This document shows, piece after piece, positions 6,989 through 14,344 of a DNA stretch of 39,299 nt. The notes beneath the pieces are model-generated. The model did not search any database. It had not been told where the DNA came from and worked only from the letters and a program-made list of their open reading frames with translations. The stretch is taken from the NCBI GenBank assembly GCA_902385155.1, contig CABMEP010000035.1, positions 1-39,299 of the forward strand. The letters are read 5' to 3'. A program made the position numbers and the translations under genes. How positions within the stretch are numbered: position 1 is the stretch's first letter; every line of letters starts with the position of its first letter. This stretch comes from an uncultured archaeon. GTDB lineage: Archaea; Micrarchaeota; Micrarchaeia; CABMEP01.

Positions 6989-8275
6989 ATGGCCCCGATT
7001 GAAGTGAACTCCGATCTGCACCTGCACGGCCAATTCTCCGGAGCCGTCTCCGCTGACATGGTCCCGTCGAGGATAGGGGAGCAGGCGATCCTCAAGGGAC
7101 TGCATCTTGTCGGGACGGCGGACATACTGAATGACCGCTGGCTCCGGATGGTAAAAGACCAGCTGTCGCAAGAGGCGGGCAACGAAGGGGTGTTCATCCA
7201 CAAGAACGGGACGAGATTCATACTGCAGACTGAGATAGAGGACGCGATGAGGGTGCACCATATACTGCTATTCCCTTCCTTGAGCAAGGTGCAGGAAGTC
7301 AGGGAGCGTTTCTCGAGCAAGTGCAAGGATCTCGACACGGAAGGCAGGCCGAAGATACACCTGAACTCTGCAGAGATCGCGGACATCGCATTGGCCGCGG
7401 ACTGCCTTGTCGGCCCGTCCCATGCGTTCACGCCATGGACCGCGATGTACAAGGAGTACAATTCCTTGGAGAAATGCTACGGATCGAACGCAAGCAGGAT
7501 CGCATTCATAGAACTCGGACTGTCCGCGGACACCGACATGGCCGACAGGGTCTCGGAGCTGGGCCGCGTGACATTCCTCAGCAACAGCGACGCGCACAGT
7601 CCCTGGCCGAACAAGATGGGGCGGGAATTCACCACGCTCTCCATGGAAGGGATATCGTTTTCGGAAATGTCGAAAGCGATCAAGCGCGAAGGCGGACGAA
7701 GGCCTATCCTCAATGTCAAGCTCAGTCCGAAGGAAGGGAAGTACCACCGCACCCGCTGCATGGGGTGCCTGACGTTCTTCACCCATGGCGATGCGATGAG
7801 GCTGAGGTGGAGATGCCCGGCCTGCGGCAAGCCGATAAAGAAAGGCGTGCTCGAGCGGATCGACGAGCTCGCCAGCAGCAAGGAGCCAGTCCATCCCGAC
7901 CACAGGCCGCCTTGCGTCCACATCATCCCGCTGTCGGAGATCATCGGGCTTTCCCTCGGGGTGAAGAACGTCTATTCCGCGAAAGTGCAGGAGATGTGGC
8001 GGCTATTCATCAACAAGTTCAGGAACGAGATCTCGGTTCTCACCACGGCGCCGATCTCCGAGCTCGAGTCGGTGGACAAGAGGACAGCGGAGATGATCCG
8101 GCTCTTCCGCGAAGACAAATTCAGTTACATCCCCGGTGGCGCGGGGGAGTACGGGGTGCCGGTCCCGCCCGGAAAGGACGCCAAGATGAAAGTGTGGGAC
8201 GGCGCCAAAGTGGTCACTAAAGACATCAACGCCACGGTGGATTCGAAACAGCGGTCGCTATCCGAATTCCTATGA
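6989..8275 (+). CDS. Endonuclease Q (PHP-domain DNA repair nuclease)
   Basis: A 428-residue protein opening with the PHP motif DLHLHG (residues 9-14), which supplies metal ligands; further ones are seen in NSDAHSPWP. After the PHP core comes a zinc-binding segment with CMGC and CPACG, and then a HRPPCVHIIPLSEIIG stretch typical of EndoQ. EndoQ cuts DNA 5' of deaminated bases (hypoxanthine, uracil, xanthine) and abasic sites. The ATG at 6989 follows GGAG; a TTG at 6980 is possible. A PHP phosphoesterase of other function is the alternative, but the zinc segment and length fit EndoQ. Confidence 0.87.
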   Translation: MAPIEVNSDLHLHGQFSGAVSADMVPSRIGEQAILKGLHLVGTADILNDRWLRMVKDQLSQEAGNEGVFIHKNGTRFILQTEIEDAMRVHHILLFPSLSKVQEVRERFSSKCKDLDTEGRPKIHLNSAEIADIALAADCLVGPSHAFTPWTAMYKEYNSLEKCYGSNASRIAFIELGLSADTDMADRVSELGRVTFLSNSDAHSPWPNKMGREFTTLSMEGISFSEMSKAIKREGGRRPILNVKLSPKEGKYHRTRCMGCLTFFTHGDAMRLRWRCPACGKPIKKGVLERIDELASSKEPVHPDHRPPCVHIIPLSEIIGLSLGVKNVYSAKVQEMWRLFINKFRNEISVLTTAPISELESVDKRTAEMIRLFREDKFSYIPGGAGEYGVPVPPGKDAKMKVWDGAKVVTKDINATVDSKQRSLSEFL

Positions 8276-8299
8276 AAAAGGAAAATTAGTTGAAAAAAA

Positions 8300-8554
8300 T
8301 CAACCGAAGTTCTTCTTGTCAACGATAACGTAGTCGGACGCGGCGAGGATCGCTGTGTATGGAACATACACGAAGCCTTCCTCCTTCCTCATCTTCCTGA
8401 CGGACAGATTGTCGGGGTTAGGTTCAACCACAAGCGTCTCCAGCCTGCCATTCTTTTCGTTGATCACTATGTCAACGAGTCTTCCAACTTCCTCTCCGTC
8501 GTTCGTTATCAGTTTTCTGCCTGCCAATTGTCGCGCTAACAGGAGTTTAACCAT
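8300..8554 (-). CDS. PRC-barrel domain protein
   Basis: An 84-residue single-domain protein. The pattern LAGRKLITNDGEEVGRLVDIVINEKNG-type start, then LVVEP and a strand ending VPYTAI, fits the PRC-barrel, a small beta barrel found alone in many archaea and in RimM and photosynthetic reaction centre H subunit. Archaeal stand-alone versions have no settled function; CdvA of the ESCRT system also contains one. GGTGG lies before the ATG at 8554. The promoter carries a 9-bp inverted repeat (separate entry), so the gene may be controlled. Confidence 0.82.
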   Translation of the reverse strand: MVKLLLARQLAGRKLITNDGEEVGRLVDIVINEKNGRLETLVVEPNPDNLSVRKMRKEEGFVYVPYTAILAASDYVIVDKKNFG

Positions 8555-8570
8555 ACATCCACCTTCTGTA

Positions 8571-8612
8571 TCGGTTTTAGAATGTAACTTTAAAAAGGTA
8601 TCTTAAAACCGA
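8571..8612 (-). promoter_or_regulatory. Promoter with 9-bp inverted repeat flanking TATA
   Basis: TCGGTTTTA at 8571-8579 is repeated as the exact reverse complement TAAAACCGA at 8604-8612. Between the arms the minus strand has TTTTTAAAGT (about 8586-8595), a TATA-like box for the PRC-barrel gene. The symmetric arms could be an operator. Confidence 0.5.
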
Positions 8613-8640
8613 GGGGCGACGGGAGAACGTCGCAGAGTCG

Positions 8641-8650
8641 TATTTTAAAG
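8641..8650 (+). promoter_or_regulatory. TATA-like box for tRNA-Leu
   Basis: TATTTTAAAG is centred about 26 bp before the tRNA start at 8671. Confidence 0.55.
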
Positions 8651-8670
8651 CCGCCGCACATAATATCCGC

Positions 8671-8772
8671 GTGGGGATGGCAGAGCCTGGTCAAATGCGC
8701 GGGACTTAAGACCTGCACGGGAGGACATCCCGTGCCCTAGCGGCTTCGTGGGTTCAAATCCCACTCCCCACA
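8671..8772 (+). tRNA. tRNA-Leu (TAA) with 16-nt intron
   Basis: The acceptor GTGGGGA pairs with TCCCCAC (8765-8771), A73 at 8772. The anticodon stem CGGGA pairs with TCCCG only if 16 bases (8711-8726) are removed after position 37; the anticodon TAA is at 8707-8709. A long class II variable arm follows, then T arm GTGGG-TTCAAAT-CCCAC. Without removal of the 16 bases the anticodon loop would have eight bases and a poor stem, so the intron is well supported. It is among the shorter archaeal tRNA introns. Confidence 0.9.
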
Positions 8773-8850
8773 TTCCCTTGTTTTTGCGTACAACCAATCC
8801 GACGTTAGATCCAGCAGTATCGATGTCTATCTTTCGGCGTCGGGCATATC

Positions 8851-8858
8851 TTTAAAAG
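8851..8858 (+). promoter_or_regulatory. TATA-like box for the 1413-residue exported protein
   Basis: TTTAAAAG is centred about 25 bp before the ATG at 8880, predicting a leaderless transcript. Confidence 0.5.
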
Positions 8859-8879
8859 GTAAGAAACCCTTGAAACAGC

Positions 8880-11800
8880 ATGCCTCGTTCTAGGGGAGTC
8901 AGAGGCCGCATATTTTCGGTTCCTGCGGCGTTCATTGTCATCTTTCTTATATCATTTGCACCATCAGCATGGGCGGACTGCAGGCCGAGCTACAGCGATT
9001 CGATCGCATCCGCGCAGGACATTCCTGGCGGATTCCAATCAATCACATGCAGTGTCGTTCTGCCGGCGAAATATGTGATCAGCGGCTGCCTGGGGCTTGT
9101 CGGCGACACCTGCCTTGAAAGCGTGGTCCCAGACGTCACATCCCTGAATGCGACACTCACAGCAGAGGAGGCGGCGAACTTCTCTAAGGCGGTCAATGAC
9201 CTGAACCGTTCCGCGGATTATATCATACGTGCTCAGAATAAGAGGAATGAGATAATCTACGATGGGATCGTAGCGATACATGGCCGCAGTTGCACGGCGA
9301 CAACCTCTTTCATACTGGGCTTTGAGCAAATAATTGGGAACCCACTCGACAGTTTCATCGGAAGAGATGACAGCACAAGCAATCTCTCTTTGTCTTTGTT
9401 CACGCAGCCCCAGGGATTGGATCAGGCGATAATGGATTGCGTCCTCTCGGGGGTGGCTGCAGACGGGACCGCCGGGGAGATCATCGCCAACGAGCGCAGC
9501 GCGCTCGAGGCGGCGAGCATGGGCCTGAACTCCGCGATGGACGTCCTGCAGAATGAGGCAGATGCGCTCTATTGCGAGGGCGGCGGGTACGGGGATCACA
9601 GCCTCGCCGCAGCAGTCATGTACGACAAGGTCAGGAACTTCATAAACATGTCGAACACCCAGACGACAGACGGTTCCGCGGATTTCGGCATGCGATGGGC
9701 GTCACTCTGCGGCAACATACAATTCCTTAAGAGCGGGTACGGCTCCTCTGGCGTGACTGACTGCAGGACCGCCAGGATACTTAACTCTGCTATCAGCGCG
9801 AACAGCATATTCCCCCTGCTTGTCGACATGTACCGCGAGGTCAGGGACGCAAGAATCCAGTTGAAGGCGGATCTGGCGTCTGCCAACCGCTCCGCGTTAG
9901 AGCAGTTCCAGTACGCGATGCAGGCCAGGAAACGGATGCAGGAGAACCAGTACAATCTGATCAACGCAGACGTGGTCAGCTATTTCACCAACGTGTCGAA
10001 TGATCCGTCCGCAGTCATTCCTTCAGAATCATTCCGTTCCATGGATAATAGTCTCAACAGCACGGGGACATCTCCCGGCGCGAACACCCTCCTCGCAGAG
10101 GCGAACAAGACGCTGCTGCTGAAAGAGCAGTTCTATTACGCCATCGCGATCGAGAAGCTGAATAGAGCGGAACGGCTGTCGACAGAGTCGATTGGAGTGG
10201 CCAACCGTACGGAATCATTCGTATCCTCTCTCCTCGAAAACGCAGAGCGGATAACCGCGGCGAAGAGGGCATCCGCGGAATCCGCGATCGCGAGCTTCAC
10301 CGCGAGAGGCGGCGTCGAGTCCATCCAGCAGCAGCTCGCGGTAAGGAGATTCAACGATACAGAGAAGGAATACCTGAAGGATGAAGGCAGGGCGGGCGTC
10401 CGCCTCAGGACCCTGATGAACGCGTCGATGCGCTATGACGAGGCCGCGGACCTGGTGTCCGCGAAAGGCATAATGATCGCTTCGAGCATCGGCAGCCTGG
10501 GCCAATCCATACAGCTCCTGAATTCCGTGATCAGCCTGGCGAAATCGGACGGAGTCAACGTCTACGACGCCGAGCAGCTCGTGAAGGACAAGTCGTTGCT
10601 GGTCCAGTACGCGAATACCACCGCAGTGGAGGCGGATTCCGCGAAGGCGGAGATAGACGCGATGGCCGCCACGCTCTATGTCCGGGCCCCCCAGCAGTAT
10701 TCGGACCTGTCCGCCAAGAGGAGAGTGGCGCTCCAGACGCTCGACGCGCTCGGCGAGGCCCCCGGCGCTCCGGACATGACTCAGATACGGTCCAACGTGA
10801 GCTATCTGGAGGGGTTCGTCTATTCGAACGGGTCATTCATTCCGGATAATATGCTCGGGCACTACAAGGCCGCGCGGGCGACATATGACAACATCATCAC
10901 GGAGCTGTCGAAGCGCGTATCCGAGGTGCTGAAGAGCTACCTGCCAAAGAAGGCGAAAGTCATAAAGACGTACCAGACCGTTCCCGTTGTCGATTCCGCC
11001 GGGGCCGTCACCACGTCGATAGACATCGTGAACGATCTTCCCGTCAATTCGAGCTCTCCTGTCACGGTGAGCATACAGAACGTCCCGGTCAACGTGAACA
11101 GCAACTTCACGTTCGGGCAGGACGGAGTCAGGGCCGCCGCATCAGGCACAGGCGTCGACATCTACCTCTCGGGAGTCAACGAGATGTCCACGTATTCGAT
11201 ACAGGTAGTCACCCCGTACAGGGTGGCGGAGCTCCAGAAGAAGTCGGTGAGCAGGGTGTCCTTGACGCAGTACGAGCTCATCGAGAAGACCGATTATACG
11301 ATAAGGGTGAAGGACGACCTCGATTCACTCACGCTGAACGACGCCACGAGCGCCGACGACTGCACCGCGTACGTCAACGGCAAGGAGCACTCTCTCCTGT
11401 TTGTCGGGGGCAACTTCAGCGCCCGGTTCTCTCCGGTCTATGCGGGCACGGTACAGGCGAGCGTCGTATGCACGACATTCAACCCGATGGAAGTGATAGA
11501 ATCCAATTCGACGGGCACGGACAACAATCTCGACTACCTTTTGAGCGTGAGGAGCACGAAGTCCAGCCTGGAGAACGTCGGCATGACGCTGACATTGAAG
11601 GCGAACCCGAACCTGATCATTCCGACCTCCATCCGGGTATCGGACGGGTCGGACGCGGCGCCGAAGGACTTCTCATATGCGCTCGTTGGCGGCAACTACG
11701 TGGCCAAATGGACGATACCCATCCTCTCGCAGTCGTTCCAGGTGTACAGGGTGTTCTACACCACCACGGACATCGACCAGTACTACAATGAGCTGAAATC

Positions 11801-13121
11801 GCTGGTCAGCTCCGCTTCCGCGGCGGAGAAAGTCGACGTCTCCGCGTACGTCCGCGACGCGGAGTACAGGGTCGGCGTGGGCCACTACGCCGACGCGACC
11901 GAATCGCTGCGCCGCGCCCAGAGGATCATAGACCAGGGCAGGAACGACAGGCTGCAGAGGGAGGCAGTGGCGAACCGCCTGTCCACGGTCTCGGACAAGC
12001 TGTCCGCGGTAAGGAACGCGTCGTCCGGGATACTGTCCCTCGCTTCCTCGTTGAGCATGCCGGACACCATATTCGAGCTGAACAAGCAGCTGGCGGAATT
12101 CGACTCCAAGAAGACGCAGGCGGACCTCTACCTTTCCATGAATGACACAGGCGCCGCGCTGTCCGCGGTCAAGGAGCTGGAGAAGATGTCGGAGTCCACG
12201 AGCCTGGACAAGACATTCTACTCGAAGCAGGAATCGCTGTTCAAGTCATTGAGCAAGCAGAAGTCGACATCGTTCGCGCTGGGCGCGTTCGGCGACACGA
12301 CAGACCTCATCAACACGATCGAGGCAGCGGAGAACACGCTGAAATCTGTGAGCGTGGACATCGCCTCCGGCGCGTATTCCTCCGCGATCGCCACGATGTC
12401 GAACGTCTCCAGCGGGGTGTCCTCCATGGACAAGACGCTGTCGAACAGGACGGGATCCATGGCATCCGAGGCGTCAGCGATCCTTGCGGAAGCGAAGTCG
12501 GCGGTCGGCGGATGGAAACTGCTGAAGGACGGGGTGGCGAACGCGCTGAAGGTCAATTCGGACAATCCAGGGACGAGGGTGGACACCACGTCATTGGCGT
12601 CCTCCGTCAGCGATACGGACAAGAAGGCGACCGAGCTGTCGGCGCTCTACGACAAGCTGAAACAGTACGGCGCCAACGACATACTCCTCAACATCGCCGA
12701 GTTCAGGCAGCTGAAATCGAAATCATCGGACGTCTCCGACGGCGCGGCCTATCTCGAGGGCATAAAGGACGACTATAAGGCGGTCGCTCAGGAATCGCTT
12801 AACGATACTCGCACGTTCATCGAGCAGCGCCTGGCGAACGCGAGCTCCAATGACGAGAAGCAGGTCCTCACGTCGATGCAGCCCCTCCTGATCGCGGCGA
12901 AGGACTCATACGATTCCGGCCTTTACCTCAATTCCATGATCCTCACAGATCACATAAGGAACAGGATAGCGGGCTTTGTTGCGACACCGCAACCGATCGT
13001 CGACCCATTGGTGATATACGTCGTGATAGTCGTCGTGGCATCCGTCGCCGTAGTGGTGCTGTTGTTCAGAAAAGAAGAGCCAAAGAGCCCAAGGCTGATT
13101 GAGAGGTTCAAGCTGGATTGA
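8880..13121 (+). CDS. Giant exported coiled-coil protein with C-terminal membrane anchor
   Basis: A 1413-residue protein with no family I can name. It has a basic N-terminus and a hydrophobic signal segment (about 14-30, ending in SAWA), a huge outer region and one C-terminal membrane helix (about 1380-1400, IYVVIVVVASVAVVVLLF) followed by a short basic tail. The outer region is Ser/Ala/Asn-rich with many NxS/T sites. It has long helical stretches, probably coiled coils, at about 200-700 and 990-1370, around a beta-rich middle at about 705-980. Cysteines are concentrated near the N-terminus. The layout fits a cell-surface stalk, S-layer-associated or adhesion protein. It is the largest gene in the window. 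Confidence 0.75.
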   Translation: MPRSRGVRGRIFSVPAAFIVIFLISFAPSAWADCRPSYSDSIASAQDIPGGFQSITCSVVLPAKYVISGCLGLVGDTCLESVVPDVTSLNATLTAEEAANFSKAVNDLNRSADYIIRAQNKRNEIIYDGIVAIHGRSCTATTSFILGFEQIIGNPLDSFIGRDDSTSNLSLSLFTQPQGLDQAIMDCVLSGVAADGTAGEIIANERSALEAASMGLNSAMDVLQNEADALYCEGGGYGDHSLAAAVMYDKVRNFINMSNTQTTDGSADFGMRWASLCGNIQFLKSGYGSSGVTDCRTARILNSAISANSIFPLLVDMYREVRDARIQLKADLASANRSALEQFQYAMQARKRMQENQYNLINADVVSYFTNVSNDPSAVIPSESFRSMDNSLNSTGTSPGANTLLAEANKTLLLKEQFYYAIAIEKLNRAERLSTESIGVANRTESFVSSLLENAERITAAKRASAESAIASFTARGGVESIQQQLAVRRFNDTEKEYLKDEGRAGVRLRTLMNASMRYDEAADLVSAKGIMIASSIGSLGQSIQLLNSVISLAKSDGVNVYDAEQLVKDKSLLVQYANTTAVEADSAKAEIDAMAATLYVRAPQQYSDLSAKRRVALQTLDALGEAPGAPDMTQIRSNVSYLEGFVYSNGSFIPDNMLGHYKAARATYDNIITELSKRVSEVLKSYLPKKAKVIKTYQTVPVVDSAGAVTTSIDIVNDLPVNSSSPVTVSIQNVPVNVNSNFTFGQDGVRAAASGTGVDIYLSGVNEMSTYSIQVVTPYRVAELQKKSVSRVSLTQYELIEKTDYTIRVKDDLDSLTLNDATSADDCTAYVNGKEHSLLFVGGNFSARFSPVYAGTVQASVVCTTFNPMEVIESNSTGTDNNLDYLLSVRSTKSSLENVGMTLTLKANPNLIIPTSIRVSDGSDAAPKDFSYALVGGNYVAKWTIPILSQSFQVYRVFYTTTDIDQYYNELKSLVSSASAAEKVDVSAYVRDAEYRVGVGHYADATESLRRAQRIIDQGRNDRLQREAVANRLSTVSDKLSAVRNASSGILSLASSLSMPDTIFELNKQLAEFDSKKTQADLYLSMNDTGAALSAVKELEKMSESTSLDKTFYSKQESLFKSLSKQKSTSFALGAFGDTTDLINTIEAAENTLKSVSVDIASGAYSSAIATMSNVSSGVSSMDKTLSNRTGSMASEASAILAEAKSAVGGWKLLKDGVANALKVNSDNPGTRVDTTSLASSVSDTDKKATELSALYDKLKQYGANDILLNIAEFRQLKSKSSDVSDGAAYLEGIKDDYKAVAQESLNDTRTFIEQRLANASSNDEKQVLTSMQPLLIAAKDSYDSGLYLNSMILTDHIRNRIAGFVATPQPIVDPLVIYVVIVVVASVAVVVLLFRKEEPKSPRLIERFKLD

Positions 13122-13139
13122 TCGGGTCGGAGGGAAGGA

Positions 13140-13253
13140 TCACTCTTCTATGTCGCCTTCGTCTTCCTCTTCGTCCTCCCATTCCTCGCCCTCTTCCTCT
13201 TCGAGGTCGTCTTCCTCATCCTCATCTATTACGTTCTCGTCGCCTGCTGGCAT
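13140..13253 (-). CDS. 37-residue highly acidic microprotein
   Basis: Reading the minus strand from the ATG at 13253 gives MPAGDENVIDEDEEDDLEE and then further Glu/Asp runs broken by one Trp, ending at TGA (13142-13140). About two thirds of residues are Asp or Glu. The start is preceded by GGTGA with seven bases between, and a TATA-like TTTAAAAATATTT lies near 13284-13296, so it looks like a real transcribed gene and not chance. It could bind basic proteins or nucleic-acid-binding surfaces as a DNA mimic or chaperone; this is speculation. It sits next to the exported giant protein and the tRNA-splicing endonuclease. Confidence 0.6.
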   Translation of the reverse strand: MPAGDENVIDEDEEDDLEEEEGEEWEDEEEDEGDIEE

Positions 13254-13335
13254 AGGATTTTCACCTTGCCCAATAAGCACAGTAAATATTTTTAAACCCT
13301 CATCAGGCGGCGTTTCCAGCCGCCAACGTCTGATT

Positions 13336-13842
13336 TCAGGGCACGATGCGGCTGAGCTTGATGTAGGTGACGTCGCCTTCGGTGTCCACGATCGCCCATA
13401 TCATCTTCTTCTTCACGGAGTGGGATATCCTGATCGCGCCCGCGATCTCGTAGACCGACGTCTTCATCTCTTCCGGCACCGGCTGGACGAGCAGTTCGGA
13501 ATGCCCCTCTCCGACGCGTATGCCCTTGTCGTACACGCGGAAGTAGGTGCCGTACTTGAGCCCCGTCCTGACCACGTATCCCTTGGAGCGGAGGTCGCGG
13601 TAGACCGCGTATTTCATGTCCAGTTCCTTCTCCGCCTTCTTGAACGCCAAGAACAACGAGTCGAATGCCATCCGTTTCTTGCCGTCTAGGACCGATATCC
13701 GCTTCTTCTCCACGAGGTAGAGCGCCTCGACCGGAGCGAGCAGCAGCCGCTCTCCGACCTCCTCTCCGAATCCCCTTTCCTTCAGCATCTTCGCCGCAGC
13801 CGGCTCGTTCTCCATCACTTTATTACCTGTGAATATCGCCAT
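13336..13842 (-). CDS. endA: tRNA-splicing endonuclease, alpha4-type length
   Basis: A 168-residue protein that cuts introns from precursor tRNA at bulge-helix-bulge motifs. The C-terminal catalytic domain is clear: YAVYRDLRSKGYVVRTGLKYG, FRVY (Y104), GEGHSELLV (H114) and SVKKKMIWAIVD with the catalytic Lys near 144-146. The length fits the single-domain homotetrameric type and not the duplicated or three-unit forms. The ATG at 13842 follows GGTGG; a GTG at 13848 is possible. It matters here because four tRNA genes in the window have introns, one in the T loop, while the homotetramer is known mainly for strict motifs. Confidence 0.92.
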   Translation of the reverse strand: MAIFTGNKVMENEPAAAKMLKERGFGEEVGERLLLAPVEALYLVEKKRISVLDGKKRMAFDSLFLAFKKAEKELDMKYAVYRDLRSKGYVVRTGLKYGTYFRVYDKGIRVGEGHSELLVQPVPEEMKTSVYEIAGAIRISHSVKKKMIWAIVDTEGDVTYIKLSRIVP

Positions 13843-13948
13843 GTCCACCAGTGTCCGGCGGCCGATTTAAACCCTCGCTTTTCACGTCAGAGCGGACGTC
13901 GTAAAAAGGTTATTAAAGCCTATGAGAAAATAGGTGCAGGTGATCCTG

Positions 13949-14329
13949 ATGGCAGATGATTCTAACGAACCTATCAACGAGAACGGCGAGGCGGAGCTCT
14001 CGCCAGAGATGGACGAGAAATTGCCTTTCCCGACCGCGCGAGTTGTACGGCTGATGAAGGAAGGGATGACCAAGCCGCACCAGATCCGCGCTGAGGTCAA
14101 GGTGGCGGCGAACGAGTTCCTCGGCGAGATCATGAAGGACATCGCCCAGGAGATGGACAAGGAGGAGGTATTCACGCTCACGACGGAGCACTTCAACAAG
14201 GCGGTCAAGAAGTACAAGATGATCGCCTACCAGGCGAAGCGGATAGAGAAGATCAAGAAGCTTCTCGAGAAGCAGAAGACCGAGGTCGAGGAAGTGATCA
14301 TGGAGATCGACCTCACCCGCGAGCTCTGA
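13949..14329 (+). CDS. Archaeal histone-fold protein with C-terminal helix
   Basis: The 126-residue product has an acidic N-terminal tail, then a histone-fold core (about residues 27-95): LPFPTARVVRLMKEG, a long middle helix KVAANEFLGEIMKDIAQEM, and FTLTTEHFNKAVKKY. The opening resembles archaeal histones and NF-Y/CBF subunits (LPxAxVxRIMKE). A charged coiled-coil helix follows (about 96-126), unlike plain archaeal histones of about 67 residues. It could package DNA or act as a transcription regulator. GGTGAT precedes the ATG at 13949. Confidence 0.75.
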   Translation: MADDSNEPINENGEAELSPEMDEKLPFPTARVVRLMKEGMTKPHQIRAEVKVAANEFLGEIMKDIAQEMDKEEVFTLTTEHFNKAVKKYKMIAYQAKRIEKIKKLLEKQKTEVEEVIMEIDLTREL

Positions 14330-14344
14330 TCCAACGGTGCGCAG

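Noticed and set aside
8289-8304. Inverted repeat GTTGA...TCAAC between EndoQ and PRC-barrel
   Set aside because: Only five bases per arm around an A run; it might help termination of the convergent genes but is too weak to list as a feature.
13099-13689. A 196-residue plus-strand frame rich in serine
   Set aside because: It is the antisense of the acidic microprotein and of the EndA gene; the Ser run is the complement of Asp/Glu codons.
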